This document shows, piece after piece, positions 10,639-24,205 of a stretch of 64,000 nt of DNA. Made by a program: the position numbers and the translations under genes. The stretch is taken from the NCBI GenBank assembly GCA_007922225.1, contig ML679956.1, positions 18,139,049 through 18,203,048 on the forward strand. Reading direction: 5' to 3'. The notes under the pieces are model-generated. The model was not told the DNA's origin and made no database searches. It was given only the letters and a program-made list of their open reading frames with translations. Origin of the DNA: Emydura subglobosa. Its lineage: Eukaryota; Chordata; Testudines; Chelidae. Position 1 is the first letter of the stretch. The number at the start of each line of letters is the position of its first letter.

Positions 10639-13525
10639 GCAATTGCTACAGTTCTCACAGGGATGCTGGGTGATTGGCCTGCACTCCATGCATGTCACTA
10701 CCCACACCATCTCACAACCTGTGGAAGGCAGGCAGTCTTCTAGCCAGTGCTTTGGTGCCAGGTTGGAGTGCAAGACAGTTGACTGGCAAGCATTGAGGTT
10801 TCAAACTCCACATGGGGATGGCTTTTGACTAATAAAATATAATATATTTATTAGTGCCATGTTATTTTTAACTATTTTAAAATTACTTACTTTGCATCAC
10901 ATGAAAGAGGTTTTGGGGGTGGAAACAGAAAGGTCCCCCTATAATCTCACTGGGGAAGAAGCTTGCAGGATGGCAGTGTTGGGCTGGGAGCATGTGCATA
11001 GATGAAGCGTTGGGGACCAGGAGCATGGCGGTAATGCTAGCCGTGATTATGCTGCTATCATGGGCAGTTCAATGAGGAGCAAGTTCTACAAGATGCTGAG
11101 TACTTCCAAGGCGGGCTGAACATGGCAGGATTAGGCCTGGAGTTCAGTGCTATCAAGAGGAAGAAATGCTAACAATGAATTCCTATAAAGGAGGACACAG
11201 CCAATTAGTTAATGTCCAGAAAGCGCTATAGAAGCTCCAAGGTGTACGAACATCTAATGATGCTGGTGCACAAGCAGGGATGTATACAAAGGATCTGGTT
11301 CATTTCAGCTCCTTTAGAAACAGAGAGGACAACATCAGTTCTAGCCAAATGGGAAAAAACAGAAATTGTTAATGAACAAAAATTAATTTGAATCTCCTAA
11401 GAAACAAAAACAAACAATGGAATGTAAAAACAAAATCAGAATAATTATCAGTGTCTTTTTAACCAAGTTGAGAGCCAACTTAAACAATTTAAAGTGAACC
11501 CCAACAATCAGAAATTGGATTTTTTAAAATATTTGTAAAAGGTAAAACTGTATCAGCTATCCCATTAGGTACGCATGATCCTGAAAGTCTAATAAGCCCC
11601 TTTTGTTATGAATAGACAGCAATTGGAGCCACTTTTAATATCAAGCAGACAGTAATTAGGAAATAAAAATAGAAAATTTCAATAAACACATCACATCTTG
11701 CCTTACAGCAGAGTGTTGCTGAAGTTAAACATATCTGATCAGATCATACGTATTTGAAGAGCTAGATCCTGCTATAGCTCTGCTTAATGAGTCCCCTCAC
11801 ATACCATTTTGTAGAAAATATCAGTACATCCATTCAAAAGTATAAACAGATAAATGTAAAAGCATCAGTTCATTCATCTTTGAAGTAGTAACAAAGATTT
11901 ATATCTAGCTATGCCATTAAATTATATTGCCCTCATTTGACAGGCTTAGTTAAAAAATATTACCCAATATAGGGCTATGTTTACAATCTACAGGGCTGCA
12001 TGTAGCTCCATTGCTCCACTGTCATATTTATCTTCCTAGCACCTTGGTTGCTCCAGGAAAAGCAATCTGCTACTGAGCTATACTCAGAGCAGGTTACTTC
12101 CCCCATTGTGCCAGCTCAATTCCATGGGTTGACATATTAGGGGTAAGGGCTGAGCCTCTGCCCTCCCATTTGTGCAGGAATGGAAGTAGAAAAATGGTAG
12201 AGGCAACGCTCTCCCCGTCAAAGTGAAATGAGAGGCACTGTAGGCCCCTTATTTTCCTGTGAAGCCACCGGGTATGGGACAGTCTTGTTCACAATTAGTA
12301 ACTCCTTTTACTTTATTTACCTAAAAAGCCTCACTGCAAGATATACCAACAGCAGCTTCCTAACTCCCCATCTTCTTTGGCTTTACCATCTTCCCCACTC
12401 AGCCAGGTCGACCTCTCCAATCCCTTAAAGCAAGAGTATCCTAAACTGCAAAACACAACCAATTATTCTAACAACACGGTCATTGCACCCACTGAAACCA
12501 AAGGGAGTCTTGAATGCATAATATCTACCGGTCTTTGTGTGAACTTGATGGATACAACTCTTCGACACAGTTTCAGCTGTTCCTGTCAGATCAATCATTT
12601 AATCCTGTTCTAGCATTGTTCTTTATGAATAGCATAGGAATCAATCTGAAAGCAAACAAATCCTGACTGCAAGATTTGAAATGAGGTTATTAGGGAAACA
12701 AGGACACATTTTGGCAGACCCAAGAGAAGTTGAATTACTACTAACTTCTGTAGGTTGCAATAATAAGGTCCAACCCTACTGATCTTTGATATTATCATCT
12801 TTAGGCACTAAACATACCTCACTGGCCATATCTATAAAAGAACACCGCAACAACGCCTTAGCAAAAATGTAATTACATACATCTTTATGAGAGAGGAAAG
12901 TACAATCAGAGAATAAATTCATCCTCTAGAATAATCATCCCGAAAGAATTGTACTATAAGCACTTCGTAATTGATGAACCTCTTGGTAGTTGAAAAATTC
13001 AGTTGTATTCTCACACACCACCAGATTTCCTTCCTTTGTCTTTCCTTTCTGTATTCTGCACTCAACTGAGAAAGTTATTTTTATTTCAATCTTCCTAAAA
13101 CTAAACTCTGGCTACCATTTCTGTGAATGTTTAGTGCTTGTGCAAGGTCCTTGTAGCGGGCCGTGACTCTGAGCTGGCTTCTCCCAGCTGGCCCTTTCAA
13201 TTACTGCCACCCAGATCTGGCCAGACTGACTGCGAAGCCTTTCAAATAAACAAAATTGCAACAGAAACTTTCACAAGAACATCCTGTTCTCCCAGGGGAC
13301 CCTGCTGGGATGCGATTTTCCCTACAATCCTTCATAGCTTGGAGATAGAGTCTCATTCCCCCTCTTATGAGAGAAGGAGCAGATCAATATGCTGCCCTGC
13401 TTCCTGGAACCTATCTGATTTGCTGACAAAGACAGGAGCCCTATCCCAAAAAGGAACAATGGCCTGGGTGTTTTTTTTAGACATCAACTTCCCACTTACT
13501 TACCCCAGAACCACTCTCTCTCTCA

Positions 13526-13820
13526 GGGCACATCTCCACTGTAGCTTGGAGGTGTGCTTCCCAGCACTGGCCGACATACAGGTGCTGGCCCTTCTCGAGC
13601 TAGTGCCCAAAAACAGGAGTATGGACGACGTGTCACAGGCAGCGCTTGGAAAGCCAACTAGTTCATATCCAGGGGGCTAAGCGGGAATGTAGTTGGGTAG
13701 CTAATACGAGGCCCACTGTGACCACATTGCTATTTTCAGGTACTAGCCTGAGCAAAGCTCGTGTATATACGTCCCCCCAAGCTGGGAATCACACCTCCCA
13801 GTTGTGGTGTAGACACACCC
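13526..13820. mobile_element. Foldback MITE with long inverted repeats
   Basis: The left end is GGGCACATCTCCACTGTAG and the right end, read inward, is GGGTGTGTCTACACCACAAC. The similarity continues inward: left GGAGGTGTGCTTCCCAGC against right GGAGGTGTGATTCCCAGC, then CGAGCTAGTGCC against CAGGCTAGTACC. Each arm is therefore at least 90 bp of an element of about 295 bp. No protein is encoded. The ends suggest a Harbinger-type non-autonomous element. Confidence 0.75.
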
Positions 13821-16800
13821 TCACCGTCCAGCTCTGTCGATCCCTGGGTGTCTGTCTGCTCCAGAACTCTTGGAACATGACAGCCTGTCCCTGGAGATTT
13901 CCCCCTCTGGCCAATATACCCCATTAAAATCCTGGATTGACAGGCCAGGAGACTTGGGGGCAGATTATTTGTCCTGCTCTGCTCTCTGTGTGAAATCAGG
14001 CAATGGCAAACAGAGCAGAAATTGACCACCAACCCCTAGCTGGGGGATATTCTGGGCATGGAGGAGTTCCCAGCAGGCAAAGAGCTGGGCAGAACTGACT
14101 CCTACTCTACACTCTGGCCCCTGACAAAGAGGGCATGGCCAAAGCACACTGCTCTCCAGCAATCCCCAGCTAGTGTATAGTTAGTTGGGATCACCATAGT
14201 CAGCTGGTGAAGGTAACAGCAGCCAACAAAAGCTTGGCACAGCAGATAATCTGGCCAGCTACAAAGATGAACAACACAGGAAAGAGCTGTGCAAACTTCC
14301 CTATGTTACCCCACTGATGTACCTCAAACCTGCTCTGGAACATCTACCTCTATGGGTCTGAGGATAGTTCCATTTTTATGCCAGTTGTCCTTGGCCTTTC
14401 TGCTCATTGGGTTTTAATCAATCAGTGCCAACTGTGACGGTGAATACTGTAACGCAACAGTTCCTAGTCAGCTTTTCTCTTCAGAACAGCAGAGCTTCAA
14501 ATAACTATGAAACATCATTACTGCCAAAATTACATATTTTTCACACAAAACCTAAACAAACAAAAACTTGCATTGTGAGCGGCTATCAGGTTTCCCCTTG
14601 TGTTACTTATGTACACAACCAAGAAAACAAATGAGGGAGGAGTTGAATCGATGATTCAAAGAGCTTTGATAAACTCTCAATTTGCTGAAGCTTTTTAATG
14701 CTCTAAAGGATTTCAGTACTAATGATTTTTGGCAAATGAACCCATTTTCTGCATTTGTGCTTGAGTCAGCAGCTGGGTTAAGGTGTCTGAACACGTGTAG
14801 CCTTTCCTAGGTGTGAACTTGTCCAAATGAAGCCTGGCTGGCTAATATTCTACCACTATTTCTTTTCTCACACATAATTAGACATTTTTTGGTCAAAACA
14901 CACACTCATTTTTCTATAGAGAGTGAAGGAAGAAAAAAGGAAAGACCAATTTTGATTTAAGTTTGAGTGACTCTTAATACTTGAGCCCCCTCAAAAAGGT
15001 TTGAATAAGAAAGAAAAACATGCTGGGATTTGAACTGTATTCCAGAAGGTCTTTGCAGTCATATAAAATGACCCAGACTGATTTGAGCTTCAAAAGACAC
15101 ACATAGTTAATACTGATTTTATCAAATAGCATAATAATACCCAGGCTAGAGTTGTTTTTACAAGCATTTCATAATGAATAACATGCCAACCTGTGTAAAC
15201 CCTTATATTTTTAGGTTTTTCATCTAAAGAGCTTTCAAATGAGGTCAAAAGGAAACTCATATGTTTATTTTATTTTTTTACTTTTAAAACAGTCAGCAGA
15301 AAAAAAGACTTATTTTTCAAACACAAATGGGACCCCCACTTCGTTTTAGCAAGGAGAAGGTGACATATCACATATGACATATGATATGGGTTTTTGGAAG
15401 AATCTTTTACTGATTAACCATGCCGTGAAATGAAATGCTTAATACAAAACACTTGGCACAGTTCCCTGTTCAAAATGTCACCTTGAAAATGGCTGTAATT
15501 CATTTGTCTTTGTAAAGTTTCTCCATATTACACAATACTCATACTAATCAACTGCAATTGTGACCAGGTAGACCAGGTTAGAAAGTATGCTAAGGCTTCT
15601 GTTTATGACGACGACAAAGTTATATGCATTATTCCTTTGGATGTCCAGCATGCACCACAGAAAAGGAGCAGCTCTCATCTGCTTTCAAGTTGTACACTTA
15701 TTCAGGGAGTGTAGTTTCTAACAATTTGGGGAATGCTGAACCAAACGTGGTGCGGATGTAAGCACTAAATTCAATGAAGCTGCAGCTGCTTACAACAGGA
15801 CCAAATTTGGCTCATTTGTGCTTGTCGTCTGTAGAGCTGTGTGCTTGATGTAAGAGCAAGTGCCCTTCAGAGCTCAATTTCCACAGACCCTGCTTTCATT
15901 TGTGTGTGTGCAAAGTATTTGTAAAAAATGAAATGAAGCATGAGTATGGACGAGAGCTTGGATTTTTTTAACTGAGTCAAATGATAGTTTTGTTTGTTTT
16001 TCCTGCCAAGAGAGGTATGGACCTTCCATTTATGCAGAAAACAAGCTCCAAGTGAGAAATTAAATCCGCACTAGTACGTACAGTGCCCCTTCTGATTCCA
16101 ATCACACTGAGGATCCACAGACAGGCAACACAGTGCCCTCTCAAAGGGTAAAGAGTCAGATACCGCCCTTTCGAAGAAAAACATTGGCAGTTCTCTGCGT
16201 GTTCCAAGGACGCTTTATTCTGCCATACAATTTCCACAAATATGGCTGAGAACAAATATGGTTAGTGTTCCACCCAGGCACAGGTATCTACTTCATATTC
16301 GTATGTCTCCAGTATTGCTTTAATATTCCTGTGCAAGCCTGAATTGATTTCTTAATTATGCCTTTTGGGGAATGATAAGTGAAACAAACAACGTTTGGTA
16401 GAAATGCCACAGTCCAAACTTTTTATCCAGTATAGGTACCATGTGCAACCAAAATTCAATATATTCTAATTGCCCCCAGTTCTGATATCCTCATTGTGAC
16501 TTAGGCACCCTAAATACAAAACCCAGCAATATAATATAGTTCAGCAAGATCACCAATACTCGTATCTTCCCTTTGCTCCTTCAGAATCCCTCACATTTTT
16601 CCATTCCCTCCTTCATCTGCTCCGTATTTCAGTGACCATTCCTACAACAAAAAGAACTAGCTGCAACCTCCCTTTAAAGTTCATTATCATTCATTTGGTC
16701 AAGGTGAGGGTGTAAGAATGGAGCAGCGCAAGTCCTTCTTTCTCCACAGTGGCGAGGCCAAGCCGAGCTGCAGTACTTCCTGCTGGTGAGGGGAACATGT

Positions 16801-16957
16801 ATCCAGTGTAGAACCTAAAATATGATCCCCCTATGTTATGCAGCCATTACATCACTAACTGCATGATGTCAAACTTTCCTCCAGGCTGGAACTTGACAGA
16901 GGAAGAAATGTGACTTCTCCATTAAAAAGAATTGCTGCATTGTCATATGCATAAATG
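13821..16957. other. Unassigned sequence
   Basis: No gene or repeat family recognised. All open frames are under 100 codons and without motifs. Confidence 0.45.
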
Positions 16958-17213
16958 GCTATGTCTACATGGCCCTGCTGTTTGGACTACAGAGGTGTGA
17001 ACTGCAGCATGGTGCTGGTCCAAACTAAAAGGTGCCTAAGTTCTCATTAATAGAGTCCTCTTTCAACCAGGACTAAGCTAATACGAACTAAGTACCTTTT
17101 AGTTTGCACCTGCAATGTCCACACAGGGGAGTTACAGCATGGTAATGGCACACTGCAATTCACACACTCTGCCCCCCATAGTCTGAACTGGGGCCTGGGT
17201 AGACATACCCTTA
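16958..17213. mobile_element. Foldback MITE with GTCTACA-type ends
   Basis: The left end GGCTATGTCTACATGGCC faces the right end, read inward, GGGTATGTCTACCCAGGCC. Internal arms also pair: left GTGTGAACTGCAGCATGGTG and right GTGTGAATTGCAGTGTGCCA, then AAACTAAAAGGTGCCTAAG and AAACTAAAAGGTACTTAG. This is a typical small non-autonomous DNA transposon. Confidence 0.7.
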
Positions 17214-17487
17214 GTTAACATTGTGGGCGAAACTTTTTTTTTTTTAAATAGAAAATTTTTAAAAGACAAGTTGAGACATCTGACGATGCTAAATTTGTCA
17301 GTATCTTTCTTTCTTTCTATGTGCATTTGCATTCTCAATTTGGTTGAGCAGCACCATACAGCCTTTGCTTCACAGCTCTGTTTGCTTCACCAGAGAACAC
17401 TTAGGTGCTAATATCCAGTACATGAGCAACTTACTAATGCTAAAAGTGTTCTCTCTCACTGAACATGCTGTGGCGTATATCTTTTCA

Positions 17488-17571
17488 GAGAATCATACGA
17501 GATTAAGGTCGGAAGGGATCTTAGGAGGTCATCTAGTCCAACCCCCTGCTCAAAGGGAAAAAAACCCCAAA
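17488..17571 (-). mobile_element. CR1 LINE 3' tail fragment
   Basis: The forward strand reads AGAATCATACGAGATTAAGG, then AGGAGGTCATCTAGTCCAAC and CCCCTGCTCAAA. This is the reverse complement of the CR1 3' UTR seen at 3060-3144 and 56059-56130. Only the last 80 bp or so are present. Confidence 0.9.
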
Positions 17572-20500
17572 TAAATAGCACAGTTATCATAGTAGTAACA
17601 TTAACCTTTAGGTAACTGAGCTATAATTCAGGAATGGTTCAAGGCAGTTCAGAAAAATTACATGGGAACATGAAGAGGCAGATATTAAACTCTCATCTTG
17701 GATTTACCCATGCAGTGAGTGGGGCATGGAAATTGGTCACATTTTAAAGTACGGTTTCTGTGGCCCATACTTGTGCAGCCTATAGAACTGCAATGTCGTC
17801 TGTTCTTTCCCAGATATGCTGATATTCCTGCATTAAATAACCGCTGCAAGAACAAAGCAACAAAATCTCCTGGCCTGAAAAGAATGTGTGGCAGAAGGCA
17901 TTTTCTGTCTTATTTTTTTAAATGAAAAGAGGGCTTTTTCCTCTGCATTTTCACTTCTCTTCTAATAAATTCAAAATGCTTGTGGAGGAGGGGATTTCTC
18001 TTCAAAGGTAATACATGTGTCAATGACCTTCTCCTTGTCCCTTGTCTTGTAAAGTCTGTTACGCAGATAAGAAGAGTGTGCTAATAATATCTATTGTGTC
18101 AGGCTCCTTCCCTCTGTTAATTCATTTGGAATAAGGAGGAGAAAAACCTGAATATTACTGTGTGCCATTTAATGAGGCTAAAATGAACTCTCGCACTTTC
18201 TACTACTTCATCATAATCTACAAATCCTCTGCTGCACACAATTTAAATGACTGGCCCAACATAAAAAATGCTGAGCACCCACAGCTTGTACTTCAGAAAA
18301 ACAGGCCATATGTTTACATACAGTCTGCCACCAGATCACAAATAGAAAATAATTTACAGCTCATAAAATCCTATTCTCAGGGAGATTCAGTATACAAATT
18401 CAGACAGGAAGTTGGCTTCTGTGGCCTTTTGGCAAACATGTTGAGATGTAAAACACTCACTAGTCAGGTGTATAATTTGTCTGGCAGTTCCAGTTTGGCA
18501 GTTCTCAGGTACCCAACTTACTAAGGCCTCTGAGATATGACAGACAAAGTATGCTATAACAACACAAAAAAATACCCTGTTTTATATTTCAATACGTTGA
18601 CACAGTGCATCAGAAGGCAGTCAAATGATGTTACTTTGTAGTTAATCAGTTTTGTTCAGTGCATATGTAAATAGTTCATTTCATTGTTCTTGTGTGCCAA
18701 ACTGAAGGCTGGTGTAAATGGTTACATCACAGCTTCACTTCTCATTGTTGTGGCCTTAAAAATGTGAATAAAATTTAAGTTGAAAATGTTGGTGATACAG
18801 AATATACCATCACTGTTTTCTCCAGTTCAGGCACTGCATGGCCATATTTAGCATACCTGAGATTAAGCGTCAAGTTCAACAGACTCGCACCTAAAGCCCT
18901 GGCTCTGGAACCACACGTTTACATGAAGTGTGCAATAACATAACGCATCATGTACAAGCTTGAGCCCATGAGAAGTACAGCTCCTGCATGAGTTCTTTTT
19001 CAGTAGAGTTCTTCTCCAACAGAAGGACCATACCTCCCCACTTCTGTCTACAAAGTAAGGAAGAAGTCCTGACTAGTGTGCGCTCTTCTTCTCCGCCCCC
19101 CCCGCCCCCCAGTGGTACCCTGGCGGAGGTAAATACATTGGGAGCTGGCAACCTACTTGCCAGATCCTAGTCTTCGTGTAGGCTTCGAGACAAGGGGGGA
19201 AAGGGGCTGGCCCACAACTCCGGTCATCTATGGGCGACTGAAGGAGACAGCTGCCATTGCTCATTCTCTTCCAGGGTGGATTCCTTCCTCTTTGGCCTGT
19301 GAGCACTCACTCGTTTTTGGGCACAATGGGGAAACACAAAGACACTCCTTACAGGAATGGAGGAGAAAGGGCATCCCTGCCACACCTCTACTGCTACAAC
19401 TTCCCTGGCCTGCCATTCCAATCTTCAGGTGCGCTGGGGTCTAGGCCAAGATGAAGAAGCCCCCAGCCTCACTCCACCCTAGCAGAGGACTTCTTCTTGG
19501 TCCAGATTCCAGATCACCTGAAGATAGGAAGCTGCAGGCCAGGAGACAGGGCCTCGCCTAATGACCTGTGTTGTTCACTTGTCCCATCCCAGCCTAAGGG
19601 TGTTGTGCATAGTTCTTGCCATTACCAACTCCAGTAGGGGTCATTGTGGGATTAGAGCTGTACCAACCCTACATGTGAGTGTTGCTGTGACCCTGAATAG
19701 TGTTTATCCGGCCCTGATTATATACGTTAGCTGTGCAGTGTCAGCATTGAAGCTACTTGCATTGGAGACTGCACATAAGCTCATAAACTTGTCAACACTA
19801 CATCTTTAGTTCTCTTCAGTAAGGATACTGAGGCCTACTATATGTGGGTACCCACTCCACTGAAATCAATGAGGCACCACAGATTTCCACTGGTTCTGAG
19901 TATATAGAGTAATGATACACCAACAGAAACTATAAGCAGAATTCCATTCTTGGATGAGTGCACGCACCTCCCACTGAAATCAATGGGGAGCCAGAAGAAC
20001 ACATCTGAGGGCAGAATTTGTTCCTTCCAGTGTATCTCTAAGAAAAAAAAATTAATATCACTTCAGTGCACAGGCACCACATGGCTAATGACGCATGATG
20101 AAGTGCTACAACTTGCTCAGATTCCTTGGCACTGATCACCATAGTAACCCTGATAGGTAAATAATCAAATAAACAATAATATTTAATTTTAGGTAGTGCT
20201 TTTTATCCATAAATTGCAAATAAATCTTGGTTGGCAAAACATCTCAAGGACCTCAGAGACTGAGATTCTCAGTATTAGAAGAATCCCAGGAACAATAACA
20301 TTTGGTTAGACATATAGCCAGGGTTGCCCTCTTTGCAGTTAGGATTCTACCACTGGGTCTTAGTAGCGTTTGCCTGAATCTGTCCCTACAGTAAATATGT
20401 GATACAAAAACTATATTGACCAGGGGAAAATGCACTAAACAACAGAGGCAGGAATTACTCTATCTTCATGTCTAGTTGCAGATGAAATGGAACAAAATGT

Positions 20501-21759
20501 TGCTACGTGACTCCTGAAATAAGAAGCCGTATACTCCACATGCTATCTAAATTAAGTGTTTAGTGGGTGCTATTAAAATGTCATTTGCCACATACACAGA
20601 GCAGTAACAGAAATACCAGAGTTTACACTTGTACTTTCAACAGGAAATACCTACAGTAAATGCTTGGTATCTACTGGCAAATACTGCCTTCTAAAGACAG
20701 CTGTTTGTAGATCTATCACAACCAGAAGTGGTCAGAAAATGGGGAGAAAAATGTCAATGTTGACAAAAATTTCTGTTTCTCTATTTCATCAAACTTTTGT
20801 TTTTTAATTTTCCCAAACAGCATTAATAATGACACCACTAAATACTGTAGTGAATATTTTTATGGTATATAAGCTCCTCTTGAAGACAAACAAACAAAAA
20901 GCAAGCAAACAAAAACTGTCCAAGGAGTTTCCCCTCAGTAAATAAATCTCTGTAATGCACACAAAGCAGATTCCACTGTAAAAACGTTATTTTTCTGTTC
21001 AGGAATGTAAAATTCTTTAACTCTATGAATACACAGTGCTATACACATCATGACCCATGTGGAATAGAACTGTCTACGTTGTTAGTCTGGCTGTGGAATC
21101 TTAATGTTAACGTGGACATACAAACTTCTTCAAACCATTTCACCTTAAAGAACAAATAGCATAGAATAAAGATCTCATTTACACATTGAATCTGTGAGAG
21201 ACTTTTGAACATTCTTATGACAATATATTGAATTCTCTCTCCTCTTTTGAAGTAGATGGAGAGTAGCTCAGATTGAGGTTAAATACTTGCAATTGCAAAG
21301 GCTCTGAATGTGGTGGTGCCTTCTCTCTGCCATCCACAATGCAGTCAACACCACAGAATAAGAGTTTCTTTTCATTGCCCCAAAACAACTGCTCAATTTT
21401 GGGAAGAGAAGGTGGGGGGATTAACAGGAATGGGATGGGTACTATGGTTCCGCATCCTGGCTTTAACTGTGCAGGAGGGCACACTGTGACCAACTGCATC
21501 ACAATATGTTTGTGGTCACACACTCAGTGCTGAAAAGAAGGTGAAGTGGAAATACCAAATATCCTGAACTTGAGGTAGCAGCAACCTTGACTTGAGCTGT
21601 AACATGAGGTAAAAAAGTTAGCCCTCCATCTGTCAATACATTTTCAACCTGACTCCCTCCCAGGTTGAGCAGAATGTAAATAAACTTATAGAAACCAAAG
21701 GAATCAACTTTTTCCTATTTAAAACAACAAATTTAAATGTATAAATTTTACATTTATAT
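17572..21759. other. Unassigned sequence
   Basis: I recognise no gene. A short stretch near 18265-18290 (TGCTGAGCACCCACAGCTT) matches a phrase common in sauropsid palindromic repeats. A C-rich tract lies at 19093-19112. Around 19850-19990 two AAATCAATG(A/G)(A/G)G phrases suggest an eroded palindromic repeat. The 120-codon frame at 18162-18524 has no family motif. Confidence 0.35.
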
Positions 21760-21781
21760 ACACACACACACACACACACAA
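21760..21781. repeat. (AC)n microsatellite
   Basis: Eleven AC units, followed by an AT-rich TATATA tract to about 21832. Confidence 0.97.
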
Positions 21782-22854
21782 ATGTGGTATTTATATATTG
21801 TATACTTATATACACAATTATATATATACACACATTTATATGTTTCCTACTAACCAGAGAAACTGGACCTTTAACTGAATTCTTTTCTACAATCTCAGGG
21901 AGTCAAGTCTGGATGTTAACACGGTGCGTGTTAAGATATAATTTATACTGGGCTTCAAATGAGTTTCAAATGAGGGACTGAGAAATTTACATCAAGGGTA
22001 CATGTAGCTTATGGTAATAAAGCCTAGTAAGAATGTCCTTTAGTATGATCCTATGCAAATTATAATCTTAGAGAAATTCCTGTCCATCTTTAAAACCACA
22101 ATCTATTGCCCACAGATGATCTTCAAACCTGTAGATATATTCAAATTCAAGCATGCTAAATACTGCGATAGCCTGTGTAGCACAAAACATCCTTTCACAG
22201 AGATCAAAGTGCTAGGCATTTTCTTCTAAAGAGGGCCCTTCTTTAATAAGAGTTTCATCCGATCACTGTCATTGTTCTAGATAACGGATTACCTGCACAT
22301 ACATTTTCAAGTGTAATGACACTCTTGCTTATTAAAGACCTCTCAGCTGAAGGGCCAGAATATTATGAACTGGCCAATCCATTCATTTCCTTGAATATGT
22401 TATTCAGTATTTTATGCTAAACCAGCAATACACCATCCATTTTACTACAATGATCCTTATGTTCAATAAAACTGAAGTGCCGCACCATAAATCATTATAC
22501 TCATTTATTTTACATTAGACACATTAGCCACTATATTCCATAATCTATTACAATAAGGTGGATTTAAATGTACCCCAAGGAACTGCAATAATAACTTGAG
22601 AACCAAATATAGCAATTATGGATAAAATATGCTTAACCTAAAACTGCACTAGCTGAGTACACTGCTGTGAACTTTAAATAAAATTTAGGGAGGATGATAA
22701 CTGACCTGAAATAAACAAGCAACAAAGGAAGATCAGAACCTTCGCCATATACTTTGTTCAGAAGGTTCAAAAATTCTTATATAAAGGGGTGTTGTGAGAT
22801 TTAATTACTTAATGTTTTGAATACCCTTCCTGGATCATACTAAACAATTACTCT
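21782..22854. other. AT-rich sequence with no recognised feature
   Basis: Nothing recognised beyond short TA tracts at the start. Confidence 0.45.
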
Positions 22855-23170
22855 TCTTTCCTGGAGTTTATAGTCTGCCTACGCTCTTAAATAGTTCTCT
22901 TTTTCTTTAGCTGTTGTTTGGTCAACCTATTTAGCGCTCTTAAATGTTCTTCATTAAACATTATTATTTTTGTTCATCTGTTCTCAACTCCTTCCAATTT
23001 GTCACCATCATTCTGGTAGTCAGGTGCCTCAAACTGTATATAATATTTTGGGTATGGTCTGACCAATAGTGTACAGAAAGGGCCATTTGCCTCCATGTTC
23101 CATGATATAATGCCTCAGTATGGAGCACAAAAGGGCATTAGCATTTTTTAACCATTATGCAAGCTCATAT
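22855..23170 (-). mobile_element. Ancient CR1-like LINE fragment (ORF2 C-terminal region)
   Basis: The minus strand encodes VRPYPKYYIQFEAPDYQND, followed in the same frame by GDKLEGVENR and, after a stop, EEHLRALNRL. This aligns with the CR1 ORF2 segment [19 protein letters not shown]...DKLERVQRR...EERLRELGL seen intact at 56144-56842. The divergence is high, so this is a much older insertion than the CR1 copies near 3 kb and 56 kb. Both ends are indistinct. Confidence 0.75.
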
Positions 23171-23276
23171 TTAATTTGTTGTTTATGAATACCTTTTAGT
23201 CTCTTTCAGAATTACTGCTTTCCAAACATTAAAAATAATAATAAAAAAATAAGTCAAATTGATTTTACACAGAGGG

Positions 23277-23350
23277 TCTGGGTCCAAAGACCATCAAAGT
23301 CAATGGGAGTCTTTTCATTGACTTCAGTGGGCTTTGGATCAGGCTCTTTT
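23277..23350. repeat. Dispersed palindromic repeat (CAATGGGA type)
   Basis: CATCAAAGTCAATGGGAGTC faces CATTGACTTCAGTGGGCTTT, and the segment closes with GGATCAGGCTC. It is the best-preserved member of this interspersed repeat in the window. The class is not known to me. Confidence 0.6.
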
Positions 23351-23402
23351 ACAGCACCACTTATCATGAAAGAGCCCCAAGTGTTTTGCAAACCTTATAT
23401 AG

Positions 23403-24074
23403 CAGTTTCTCAGACTGTACTCTTTGAACCACTGGTGGTCTGCAGAGCTGGCTCATGACACAGTGCTGGTTTTCTTTTATTTTCTGTACTAAATCCGAGT
23501 AAAAGAAAATTATGTACTCATTCAATATTTTCCTAATGTTACTTTTCCAGATAAGGAATTGCTGTTTTTACCAGCAGAGAAATTATGTGAACATGAATGG
23601 GAGGACAGATGGGCTACACAATCATAAATAGGAGACCAGGTGATTTTGGCCAATATGTTTGAGAGAAGAGGTGATCTGCAAGGCAATCTCTGTAGGAAAA
23701 TGTGATCCACACTATGGCCACACCCTTACAAACATTTTTTAGTCTTTAAAAAAAAAAAATGCTGCTTATTTCTCAAGTTCCATTATCCTCTAGATCAAGC
23801 TGTGGTGGGGAGGAGGGGCGAGGCGTGGCCTGGGCCAGCCCCCACAGGTGGCAGGGAGGGAGCACCACCCAGATCTGTTCTGCCTCCAGCTCCACTCCAG
23901 CCCCGCCCCTGGCCCCAGCTGCAGTTCCAGCTCCTGCCCCACTTCTGCTCCCAGCCCCGGCTCCTAATCGTGGCTCCCGACCATGCTCCTGGAGGCATGG
24001 GGGCCAGGGGCTGACAGATTCCATTACAATGGGGGGAGGCAATGACAGAAAAAGTTTGGGGACCACCGCTCCAG
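23403..24074. mobile_element. Probable hAT-type non-autonomous element, GC-rich interior
   Basis: The right end (about 24015-24074) reads ATTACAATGGGGGGAGGCAA, then AAAAAGTTTGGGGACCACCG and CTCCAG. Its reverse complement, CTGGAGCGGTGGTCCCCAAA, is a hAT-type terminus. A partner candidate on the left is CAGTTTCTCAGACTG at 23403. The 23810-24010 interior is GC-rich and C-rich on the plus strand, unlike its neighbours. It stays open in several frames because of composition, not coding. No 8-bp target duplication is visible, so the left boundary is uncertain and the right part (23760-24074) may be the whole element. Confidence 0.5.
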
Positions 24075-24205
24075 ATGTTTTCCTCATACTGCACATTCCA
24101 TTATTTATTATGGACTGAAATTAGAGTTCTCATCACCAGAAACACTCTCTTCCTTTTTTTGAAATATGCAGGAGCTAGACGTCTGCTCAGGCCTCATTTT
24201 TGGCC

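Larger units (their letters stand above)
7692..13525. other. Mostly unassigned sequence with simple repeats
   Basis: Apart from the simple repeats listed separately, I recognise nothing firm in this 5.8 kb. A purine-rich stretch runs from about 10380 to 10600. There is no CpG island, tRNA-like fold or motif-bearing frame. The 5' part of the 180-codon frame at 13138-13680 is unexplained, and its 3' part lies inside the next foldback element. Confidence 0.4.

Noticed and set aside
13138..13680. 180-codon plus-strand open frame
   Set aside because: Its 3' third lies inside the foldback MITE at 13526-13820, and no domain or motif is recognisable. It is treated as a chance frame.
18162..18524. 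120-codon plus-strand open frame
   Set aside because: No motif, and the composition is like flanking noncoding DNA. Part overlaps a phrase common in dispersed repeats.
23759..24118. Overlapping open frames on both strands of a GC-rich segment
   Set aside because: Frames stay open because of skewed composition (proline/alanine-rich on one strand, glycine-rich on the other). The segment carries a hAT-like terminus.
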